16,994 bases of DNA from an uncultured Tidjanibacter sp. (GTDB lineage Bacteria; Bacteroidota; Bacteroidia; Bacteroidales; Rikenellaceae). Position 1 is the first letter of the stretch. Each line of letters begins with the position of its first letter. The position numbers and the translations under genes were made by a program. The notes beneath the pieces were generated by a model. It was not told where the DNA came from. It did not search any database and saw only the letters and a list, made by a program, of their open reading frames with translations. The DNA lies in contig CAKUKW010000020.1 of NCBI GenBank assembly GCA_934663885.1, positions 1 through 16,994 on the forward strand, given 5' to 3'. This document shows positions 6,700-13,589 of the stretch, piece after piece.

Positions 6700-7374
6700 A
6701 TGAAGTTTACATCATTACAGAGAATAACCGCGCTTTACGTGCTGTTTTTTGTGGTTATTGCTATCGGGATCTTTCCTTTGGCGGAATCCTTCAAGGATGG
6801 TTGGAAGGCCGGGTATAATGACGCGGTTAAGGTCAAACGCAGTGAGACGCAGGGTAAATCGGCGGAGATAATATATGAAGTACCCGTGGTATACCAGGGG
6901 CTGTCGTTCGATATCCCTGTATACAATTCCGGCGGAGTGGAAGTCCATGCCCGCCCTTCGGCCGTCGACCTCGAAATAGTCACGCCCGAAGGAGAGGAAA
7001 TAAAAGGACTTAACGGCTCCATGTTCTTCGTCATTATCGCCGGTGGTATGTACATCGCGGTCTTCGTTATCATATTCATAATACTGACCTCCCTGCGCGG
7101 AAGCGTAAAACGGGGCGGACTGATGAAAAGGAGCGTGATTGTCCGTACGCGGGCGATAGCGATCCTGCTGATATGCGCTTCTCTTTCTTTCTCCCTGTCA
7201 AGATACCTTGAAAATAAAGCCATGAGCGGATTCCTTGCCGGCAGCGGTTTCAGCATCAGCGTTCACTTCCCGTTCGATTTCCTGCAGATAGGTACGGGGA
7301 TACTTATATTCGTGATAGCGGAAATATTTGCCATAGGGCATAAATTGAGCGAAGAACAGCGCCTGACTATTTAA
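6700..7374 (+). CDS. DUF2975 membrane protein (YoaS-like)
   Basis: A 224-residue inner-membrane protein with about four transmembrane segments: residues 10-29 (ITALYVLFFVVIAIGIFPL), about 106-130 (MFFVIIAGGMYIAVFVIIFI), about 150-166 (AIAILLICASLSFSLS), and about 192-212 (LQIGTGILIFVIAEIFAIG). The segment between the first two is a roughly 75-residue extracytoplasmic domain. The C-terminal IAEIFAIGHKLSEEQRLTI is the hallmark of DUF2975, the family of Bacillus subtilis YoaS. Such genes are usually followed by a short Xre/Cro regulator, as here 22 nt downstream, and the two are thought to form one module. Its molecular function is not known; a membrane sensor or anti-regulator role is my inference from the pairing. 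The operon promoter carries two predicted operators. Confidence 0.87.
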   Translation: MKFTSLQRITALYVLFFVVIAIGIFPLAESFKDGWKAGYNDAVKVKRSETQGKSAEIIYEVPVVYQGLSFDIPVYNSGGVEVHARPSAVDLEIVTPEGEEIKGLNGSMFFVIIAGGMYIAVFVIIFIILTSLRGSVKRGGLMKRSVIVRTRAIAILLICASLSFSLSRYLENKAMSGFLAGSGFSISVHFPFDFLQIGTGILIFVIAEIFAIGHKLSEEQRLTI

Positions 7375-7396
7375 TAAATTCACGGAGACAAGCACC

Positions 7397-7618
7397 ATGA
7401 TCATAATAAATATAGACGTAATGATGGCCAAACGGAAAATGTCCCTGAACGAACTTTCCGAGAAGGTCAATATCACACAGGCGAATATGTCGATACTCAA
7501 GACCGGGAAGGCCAAAGCCATCCGGTTCTCGACGCTCAATGCGATTTGCCGCGTATTGGAATGCCAGCCCGGCGATATAATAGAATACAGGCCCGGCGGG
7601 GAAGAGGACGAAGAGTAA
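7397..7618 (+). CDS. Small Xre/Cro-type transcriptional regulator (YozG-like)
   Basis: A 73-residue protein consisting almost only of a helix-turn-helix domain. MSLNELSEKVNITQANMSIL (residues 15-34) forms the HTH helices, followed by KTGKAKAIRFSTLNAICRVL and the ending CQPGDIIEY typical of the Cro/C1 class related to B. subtilis YozG. It ends in an acidic tail (GEEDEE). In-frame ATG codons at residues 9, 10 and 15 are possible alternative starts; I chose the first because it follows the upstream stop by 22 nt. It is co-transcribed with the DUF2975 gene and is the natural candidate to bind the twin inverted repeats at 6608-6626 and 6664-6682. Whether the membrane partner controls its activity is inference. 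Confidence 0.9.
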   Translation: MIIINIDVMMAKRKMSLNELSEKVNITQANMSILKTGKAKAIRFSTLNAICRVLECQPGDIIEYRPGGEEDEE

Positions 7619-7713
7619 CAAAAAATAATGTTCGACGCACAAGTTTTTATATATAAGCGCGTTACTTCCTATAAGGATATATTCACCACAAACATAACCA
7701 AAACAGATCAGCT

Positions 7714-10515
7714 ATGAAAAAATTATTTTTAGTAATTGCGCTCGGACTTGCCTACACGGTAAGTATGTTCGCACAGAATCCGCCGATTCCGGACGATCCG
7801 GCTTTCCGTAAGGGAGTGCTCGACAACGGACTAACCTACTACATCAGGCACAACGCAAAACCTGCAAACCAAGCCGAATTTTTCATTTTCCACAATGTGG
7901 GAGCCATGCAGGAAGAGGATTCCCAGCAGGGACTCGCCCACTTCCTCGAGCACATGGCTTTCAACGGGACCAAGAATTTCCCAGACAAAAACCTTATCAA
8001 CTGGCTGGAAAGCATCGGAGTGAAATTCGGTGAGAACCTCAATGCCGGAACGGCCGAGGAGTTCACGGTTTACATGATGCAGAACGTGCCCCTGCTGCGC
8101 GAGAGCATCATCGACTCGGCGCTGCTCGTGCTGCACGACTGGTCGTATTTCATTACCCTCGACGATAAAGAGATAGACAACGAGCGCGGCGTGATCGTGG
8201 AAGAGCTCCGTACCAGGAACGACGCCTCATGGCGCGTCGAGGAGAAATCGGGCCCTTACCTTTACGGCGATACCAAGTATGCCTACAGGAACGTGATAGG
8301 CCATGAAGAAGGTCTGAGGACTTTCGACTACCAGGAGATCAAGGATTTCTACCACCGTTGGTACCGTACCGATCAGCAGGCTATCATAGTTGTCGGTGAT
8401 TTCGACGTCGATATGATGGAGCAGAAGATCAAAGCCGTAATGGCAGACATTCCCGCAGTGGAAAATCCCGAGCCGAAAGAATATATTTCGATCCCCGATA
8501 ACGTAGAGCCTATAGTAGGCGTCATTACCGATCCCGAACTCACTTCCACGTCGGTCGAAGTATATATCAAACGTGCCGCCCTTCCGCTGGAATATAACAA
8601 TACTTTCATGGTAGCCACCATGGGTATGCTCGACAGCTATATACGCACCATGGCATCGGAGCGTATGAGGGATATTACGCAGAAACCAGGCGCTCCCTTC
8701 CTTTCGGGAAGCATCAGCTCCGGAGGAAGCATCGTATCCACTACCGATGCGGTTATCGGACGCGCCACCGCACGTGACGGCGAAGCATTGAAAGCTTTCG
8801 AGGCCCTTTATACGGAAATGGAAAAGATCGTCCGTTTCGGCTTTACCGAGTCGGAATTCGAACGCGCCAAAACGCAGATCACCCGCCGGGTACAGCAGTC
8901 TTACGACGGCCGCGACGACCGCCGTAACAGCGAATTCGTATGGATGGCCGTAGGTAATTTTGTGTACAACGCTTACATGCCTTCCGCGGAAGACGATTAT
9001 GAAATAGACAACCTGCTGCTGCAAAATATCGATCTCGCGACTGTTAATATGTTCATCAAGCAGCGCTTTACCCCTGGGAACCAGGTGGTACTGATCACCC
9101 TTCCCGAGAAGGAAGGCGCCGTTATACCTACGGCAGCGGACGTTGAGTCTATTATCGCCAAGGTACGCGAAGCCGAACTCGAGGCCAACGTAGAGGATGT
9201 CGTTATCGAACCGCTCATCCCCGCCGACGCCAAGCTCAAAGGCTCGAAGGTGACCAAGACCGAGAGCGATAAATTCGGCTCCACGGTATGGACTCTCAAG
9301 AACGGCGCTAAAGTCGTTATCCATCCGACCGACTACAAAGCCGACCAGGTACTCGTAAAAATATCTTCCGGCGGCGGTACTTCGGTTCTCGCGGCAGACG
9401 AGGTGCTCACGGCAGACAACCTGCCTTCGTATATACAGCAGGCAGGCGTGGGTAAATTCACCGCTTCCGACCTTCGTAAGCAGCTTACCGGCAAAATGGC
9501 TAACCTGTCTCCCACAGTGAGTAACTACTCGAACGGTTTCAGCGGTTCGGCTTCCCCGAAGGATATGGAAACCCTGATGCAGCTCATCTACCTCAACTTC
9601 ACGTCGCCCCGTTTCGACAAAGCCGACTTCGACGTTATGATAGACCGACTCGAAGCAAGCTATGCCAACATAGCCAGCAATCCGATGTTCGTACTCCAGC
9701 AGGAACTCACCAAGACGATGTATAATAATAATCCCCGCCGCCAGATCCTTACGCCGGAGACTATAAAGGATATCGACTTCGATAAGATGCAGAAAATATA
9801 CAAGGAACTTTACAGCAACCCCGACGACTTTACCTTCATCTTTACCGGTAATGTCGATCTCGAAACATTCAAACCGCTTGTAGAGAAGTATATCGGTTCG
9901 CTTCCCAAGACCAAGAAGAAATTCACATGGAAAGATGACGGCGTACGTATGGCGAAGGGCCAGGTTATTAACGAGTTCACTGCCCCGATGCAGATGCCCA
10001 AGGCTACGGTATTCTACATGTTCAACGGTCCTATGGAATACAATCTCGAGAACGAGCTCGCGATGTCGACTTTCTACCAGTCGCTCAATATGCGTTACCA
10101 GGAAAGCGTTCGTGAGGAAAAGGGCGGAACATACGGCGTCTCCTCTTTCGGTACCGTTGGGTTCATGCCCGTAGAAGAGTACAGGCTTATTATTACCTTC
10201 GATACTGATCCCGCGATGGCGGCGGAACTCATGGAGATTATTATCGATGAGATAGAATTCATCGCCGAGAACGGACTTAATGCCGAAGACCTCGCGAAAG
10301 CGAAGGAATATTTCGCGAAGCAGTATCCGGACGACCTGAAACAGAATAGCTACTGGCAGACTATCGTTTCCGAATGGCATAACGACGGGTACGATATGAA
10401 CACCGGCTATATGGATATAGTTAACGGTTTCACAACCGACTATTTCAAGTCGTTCGCAAGGAAAATCCTGGACGACAACAACATGATTCTCCTGCTTATG
10501 ACCCCGAAAGAATAA
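7714..10515 (+). CDS. Exported M16-family zinc metallopeptidase (pitrilysin/PqqL-like)
   Basis: A 933-residue peptidase. A signal peptide (MKKLFLVIALGLAYTVSMFA) is probably cleaved before Gln21, leaving an N-terminal glutamine that Bacteroidota often cyclise to pyroglutamate. The inverted zinc motif His76-Phe-Leu-Glu79-His80 is followed exactly 77 residues later by Glu157 (IDNERGVIVEE), the HxxEHx76E pattern of active M16 enzymes. Four M16 modules fit the length: active N-terminal domain (about 30-180), a C-type domain (about 205-390), then a second, catalytically silent half from about 530 to the end, with YGVSSFGTVG near its close. The halves would form a clamshell that encloses and cuts peptides, presumably in the periplasm. 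No type IX sorting domain is seen. It appears monocistronic, with no clear TAnnTTTG box upstream and a large palindromic terminator after it. Its substrates are unknown. Confidence 0.92.
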   Translation: MKKLFLVIALGLAYTVSMFAQNPPIPDDPAFRKGVLDNGLTYYIRHNAKPANQAEFFIFHNVGAMQEEDSQQGLAHFLEHMAFNGTKNFPDKNLINWLESIGVKFGENLNAGTAEEFTVYMMQNVPLLRESIIDSALLVLHDWSYFITLDDKEIDNERGVIVEELRTRNDASWRVEEKSGPYLYGDTKYAYRNVIGHEEGLRTFDYQEIKDFYHRWYRTDQQAIIVVGDFDVDMMEQKIKAVMADIPAVENPEPKEYISIPDNVEPIVGVITDPELTSTSVEVYIKRAALPLEYNNTFMVATMGMLDSYIRTMASERMRDITQKPGAPFLSGSISSGGSIVSTTDAVIGRATARDGEALKAFEALYTEMEKIVRFGFTESEFERAKTQITRRVQQSYDGRDDRRNSEFVWMAVGNFVYNAYMPSAEDDYEIDNLLLQNIDLATVNMFIKQRFTPGNQVVLITLPEKEGAVIPTAADVESIIAKVREAELEANVEDVVIEPLIPADAKLKGSKVTKTESDKFGSTVWTLKNGAKVVIHPTDYKADQVLVKISSGGGTSVLAADEVLTADNLPSYIQQAGVGKFTASDLRKQLTGKMANLSPTVSNYSNGFSGSASPKDMETLMQLIYLNFTSPRFDKADFDVMIDRLEASYANIASNPMFVLQQELTKTMYNNNPRRQILTPETIKDIDFDKMQKIYKELYSNPDDFTFIFTGNVDLETFKPLVEKYIGSLPKTKKKFTWKDDGVRMAKGQVINEFTAPMQMPKATVFYMFNGPMEYNLENELAMSTFYQSLNMRYQESVREEKGGTYGVSSFGTVGFMPVEEYRLIITFDTDPAMAAELMEIIIDEIEFIAENGLNAEDLAKAKEYFAKQYPDDLKQNSYWQTIVSEWHNDGYDMNTGYMDIVNGFTTDYFKSFARKILDDNNMILLLMTPKE

Positions 10516-10521
10516 TTTTAG

Positions 10522-10583
10522 GGAAAGCTATAAATATAGGGAGGCGCGGAATATTCCGCGCCTCCCTATATTTATAGCTTTCC
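10522..10583. terminator. 62-bp perfect palindrome, bidirectional terminator
   Basis: Positions 10522-10552 and 10553-10583 are exact reverse complements (31-bp arms, no spacer). The core pairs GGGAGGCGCGG with CCGCGCCTCCC around AATATT and is followed in either direction by an AT-rich segment. It starts 6 nt after the M16 stop and lies about 100 nt from the end of the convergent lipoprotein gene, so it can end transcription from both sides. Confidence 0.85.
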
Positions 10584-10684
10584 GGTTCCGGGCCAGTTCC
10601 GCGAACTGCTGGACATTACATTTATCCTTTCTCTTACTTAAAAAACATCAAGAAAAGTTCGATCCCGGCATACTGAAAATTAAG

Positions 10685-11407
10685 TTATTTCCATTGCGCG
10701 GGCGACTGCCGAGGAATACATATTTCCGTGACATCCCCGAAATTGCTACCGGTAATCTCTGATCGGAATATGATGTTCTCACCAGCGGGTTTCATCTTGT
10801 CCTCTACTGTAACTGTCTGCATCATGGGCTGGGTACCCTGCCACCGTCCTTTAACCGTCTTTTCCTGAGCCAGTGAGTTATGGAAGACGGCCTCGTATTC
10901 AAGGTCCATAGTGTAAAGATTCGCCTCTATTACGAGGTCACAAGTATAATGGGGAGGCAGGGTAAAAGTTTTAATCCTAATGGGCCAGATTTCAGGCACA
11001 CTCTTTTTCTCGTATGTGTAGTAGCCATCCCTGAAAAGCGTTATTTTAAATTCATCGGCCTTCCCGCCACGTATATTGCTCAGGGTAGGCAGGTCGACAG
11101 CGATATCGGGGGCGATAAATTTTGCGGGTAATACTTCAGGGTCATAAGGGATATTTACATACCAATCGTCGGGCATCCGGAATTCGAGGTCGTGAAAACT
11201 TTTGTCCTCGTCGGTGTCGTTACTGAAGGTTTCGCGGAAGAACTCCTTATGCTCAAAGGAAACCCAGGTCCCTTTATCCTCGGTGTACTCGATACTTTTG
11301 AGGTAATGTATGCCTTGATCTGGCTCTCCAATATTATCGTCTCCGTTGTCATGTTTACATGCGACCGCTCCGGCCAGCATAAAAAGTATAATTAAAAGCT
11401 TTTTCAT
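10685..11407 (-). CDS. Lipoprotein of unknown function
   Basis: A 240-residue protein when started at the ATG at 11407. A longer in-frame start at 11452 exists, but a promoter box lies between the two, and the shorter start gives a clean lipoprotein signal MKKLLIILFMLAGAVAC with Cys17 as the lipidated residue. Lys at +2 and several Asp after it (CKHDNGDD) resemble the Bacteroidota lipoprotein export signal, so surface exposure is possible. The mature part has no motif I recognise; it is rich in beta-forming and aromatic residues and contains segments such as DDWYVNIPYDPEVLPAKF and LPPHYTCDLVIEANL. It stands alone between the M16 terminator and dnaG. Function unknown. Confidence 0.8.
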   Translation of the reverse strand: MKKLLIILFMLAGAVACKHDNGDDNIGEPDQGIHYLKSIEYTEDKGTWVSFEHKEFFRETFSNDTDEDKSFHDLEFRMPDDWYVNIPYDPEVLPAKFIAPDIAVDLPTLSNIRGGKADEFKITLFRDGYYTYEKKSVPEIWPIRIKTFTLPPHYTCDLVIEANLYTMDLEYEAVFHNSLAQEKTVKGRWQGTQPMMQTVTVEDKMKPAGENIIFRSEITGSNFGDVTEICIPRQSPAQWK

Positions 11408-11432
11408 AATATGGATATTATATGGTCCAATA

Positions 11433-11440
11433 CAAATATA
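11433..11440 (-). promoter_or_regulatory. Promoter -7 box (TATATTTG) of the lipoprotein gene
   Basis: An exact TAnnTTTG match 25 bp upstream of the ATG at 11407. A -33-like TTG lies 22 nt further upstream, slightly long spacing, inside a 26-bp inverted repeat. It places transcription start near 11426, downstream of the alternative start at 11452, and so decides the start codon. Confidence 0.65.
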
Positions 11441-11449
11441 GCGCGTCGG

Positions 11450-11475
11450 CAACTATTTAATGCAATAAATAGTTG
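11450..11475 (-). repeat. 26-bp inverted repeat between dnaG and the lipoprotein gene
   Basis: Ten-base perfect arms CAACTATTTA and TAAATAGTTG surround a 6-nt centre. It overlaps the presumed -33 region of the lipoprotein promoter and lies 26 nt after the dnaG stop. It is AT-rich with no U-tract, so an operator seems more likely than a terminator. Confidence 0.6.
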
Positions 11476-11501
11476 GCAGAAAAGTATAACTTAATTTAAA
11501 C

Positions 11502-13469
11502 TTAAAGGATAAGGCGCGATATCTTTTTCGCGATGCGGGTGCGGACCTCGTTGAGGGCAGAGATCTGCTCCATTATTGCTTCGAGTTCCTCCTCGGGGAG
11601 CGACTCGTCGGCCAGTTGGTTGCGCAGGCCGGCGATTATGGTTTCGATGGTTTTCGATTTATATATGGTGACCACGCGCGGAACTATATCCGAAAGCTTG
11701 TCCTGCTCGCTGTCGAGAAATACTTCGTGCCGTTTCCACATTTCGCTCATCACATAGTTGGTATCCGAAGTCAGGATATCCACCGCGGCGTTGCATACCT
11801 TGGGGTCGTCGTGGTTCGTGAAATGGTGTTCCGGGACTTTTACCCCCTCGCCCAGGGCGCGGAACTGTGCCTCGTAAGAGTCGTATATAGCCTTGTAAAG
11901 CGGGTTGCGCAGGGAGACGTCCTCGCTAAGGTCGCTGAAAATCGTTTCCGCGACATTGAAACGGCTCATATTGCGCCCCTCCTTGTGCTCGAAATAGAGG
12001 TGCCCGTATTTGATAAGGTAGCCGACTATCTCTTTCTCCAACTCGTCGATGCTGCTGCCGGCGGTGACGCCTTTCAGCGAAGCCGCCTTCTCCATGTCGG
12101 AGAGCTCACGGCGTTGCCTGTCACGCATAGTGCGCAGGAAGTCGCCCGTCTGTTTATCATACTGTACGGAGTGGCGCCTGTGCGATACTTCGTTCACCAG
12201 CACCTGCTCGTCAATGTCCATGCTCTTAGCGCAGTCCTTGATGAACACAGACCTAATTATAGGATCGGGTATCTCGGCTATGGACTGTACGATGTCGCTT
12301 ATAAGGGCCGCCTTTTTAAGCGGATCGTTACCCGCTTCCTTCATCAGCAATCGTGTTTTGAAGCGTATGAAATCCTCCTCGTTGGCAGATATGAACTCTT
12401 TAATCTGCTCGGCCGAATGCTTGCGCCCGAACGAATCGGGATCGTCCCCGTCCGGAAGCAGTATCACCCTTACGTTCAACCCTTCGCGCAGTATCATATC
12501 TATGCCGCGCAAGGAAGCTTTTATTCCCGCTGCGTCACCGTCGTAGATCACCGTCACGTTCTTCGTGAAACGGCCTATAAGCTTAATCTGTTCCGTAGTA
12601 AGCGAAGTCCCCGAAGAAGCTACCACATTCTCTATGCCCGACTGGTGCAGGCGCATAACGTCCGTGTACCCCTCGACCAGAATGCAGTAATTCTCACGTG
12701 AAATGGCGTTCTTGGCATAATACAGCCCGTAAAGGCTTTGGCTCTTATTGTAGACTATACTCTCGGGAGAGTTGACGTATTTTGCTATGCGGTCGCCGGT
12801 TTTCAGCGTACGGCCGCCGAAACCTATCACCCTGCCGCTGATAGAGTGTATCGGGAACATCACCCTCCCCGTGAAACGGTCGTAGTATGTGCCGTTCTCC
12901 CGCTTTATCGTAAGCCCGGTATCTATAAGGAATTGCTCCCTGTACCCTTCACCGAGCGCCGCCGCAGTAAAAGCATCGCCCTTCTCGGGACAGTAGCCCA
13001 GCAGGAACTTTTTGATAGTGGCCTGCGTAAAACCCCTCTCGCGGAAGTATCCCATTCCCACGCTCAGGCCCTCGTCTGTGTCGTTCAACTGGCGTGTAAA
13101 ATATTCCGAAGCCCAGCCGTTCACGACCATCATACTCTCGCGGTCGTCGTTGCGGCGTGTTTCCTCCTCGCTCATTTCGCGCTCTTTGACCTCAATGTTG
13201 TACTTCTTCGCAACGTATTTCAGAGCGTCGGCATAGGTCATCTTCTCATGCTCCATAACGAAAGTGACGGCGTTGCCGCCCTTGCCGCATCCGAAACATT
13301 TGAAGACGCCTTTCGCCGGGGAGACTACGAAAGAAGGAGTCCGCTCGTTGTGGAACGGGCAGCAGGCCTGGTAGTTGGCCCCCTTCTTACGCAGGGATAT
13401 GAAGTCGCTCACCACTTCCACTATGTCGGCGGCGGCGTATATCCTGTCTACTGTTTCCCTGTCTATCAT
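11502..13469 (-). CDS. dnaG: DNA primase DnaG
   Basis: A 655-residue primase that lays RNA primers for leading- and lagging-strand synthesis at the replication fork. The N-terminal CHC2 zinc domain has Cys37, His40, Cys58 and Cys61 (CPFH and CFGC). The catalytic core includes the basic motif around GRVMFPIHSISGRVIGFGGR (201-220) and the TOPRIM residues Glu266 (EGYTD), Asp310/Asp312 (YDGDAAG) and Asp343/Asp345 (GDDPDS). The C-terminal region from about 440 is the poorly conserved helicase-interacting part. Length is in the normal range. The start at 13469 gives the standard MIDRETVDRIYAAADIVEVV opening, with a near-consensus -7 box just upstream. It is not in the classic rpsU-dnaG-rpoD arrangement. 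Confidence 0.96.
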   Translation of the reverse strand: MIDRETVDRIYAAADIVEVVSDFISLRKKGANYQACCPFHNERTPSFVVSPAKGVFKCFGCGKGGNAVTFVMEHEKMTYADALKYVAKKYNIEVKEREMSEEETRRNDDRESMMVVNGWASEYFTRQLNDTDEGLSVGMGYFRERGFTQATIKKFLLGYCPEKGDAFTAAALGEGYREQFLIDTGLTIKRENGTYYDRFTGRVMFPIHSISGRVIGFGGRTLKTGDRIAKYVNSPESIVYNKSQSLYGLYYAKNAISRENYCILVEGYTDVMRLHQSGIENVVASSGTSLTTEQIKLIGRFTKNVTVIYDGDAAGIKASLRGIDMILREGLNVRVILLPDGDDPDSFGRKHSAEQIKEFISANEEDFIRFKTRLLMKEAGNDPLKKAALISDIVQSIAEIPDPIIRSVFIKDCAKSMDIDEQVLVNEVSHRRHSVQYDKQTGDFLRTMRDRQRRELSDMEKAASLKGVTAGSSIDELEKEIVGYLIKYGHLYFEHKEGRNMSRFNVAETIFSDLSEDVSLRNPLYKAIYDSYEAQFRALGEGVKVPEHHFTNHDDPKVCNAAVDILTSDTNYVMSEMWKRHEVFLDSEQDKLSDIVPRVVTIYKSKTIETIIAGLRNQLADESLPEEELEAIMEQISALNEVRTRIAKKISRLIL

Positions 13470-13496
13470 TTGGCTGAAAATGTCCGGTTGGACACG

Positions 13497-13504
13497 TAAA
13501 GGTA
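13497..13504 (-). promoter_or_regulatory. Possible dnaG promoter -7 box (TACCTTTA)
   Basis: Seven of eight bases match TAnnTTTG, 27 bp upstream of the dnaG start codon. T-rich DNA lies at the -33 distance but without an exact TTTG. The leader would be about 20 nt. Confidence 0.4.
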
Positions 13505-13529
13505 CTAAGAATCCGGTTAAAATAATTCA

Positions 13530-13579
13530 TACATATAAAAAACAGGGCGGGGATATTCCCGCCCTGTTTTTTATATGTA
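13530..13579 (-). terminator. Terminator of aspartate ammonia-lyase
   Basis: A 22-bp perfect inverted repeat (13530-13551 with 13558-13579) has a 6-nt centre. The GC core CAGGGCGGG is flanked by A6/T6 tracts, so minus-strand RNA ends in a U-run. It begins 10 nt after the aspA stop. The symmetric sequence could also stop plus-strand read-through. Confidence 0.9.
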
Positions 13580-13589
13580 CGTTTAGTAA

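Noticed and set aside
8227..10380. 717-codon minus-strand open frame
   Set aside because: It lies entirely opposite the M16 peptidase, whose motifs and length are clear. The frame is codon-aligned and explained by absence of TTA, CTA and TCA codons in the sense gene; its translation shows no recognisable domain.
11408..11452. 15-codon N-terminal extension of the lipoprotein
   Set aside because: A TATATTTG promoter box lies inside this extension, and the downstream ATG gives a standard lipoprotein signal.
11616..12701. 361-codon plus-strand open frame
   Set aside because: It is antisense to dnaG in codon register; low-complexity His/Tyr/Val-rich translation without motifs.
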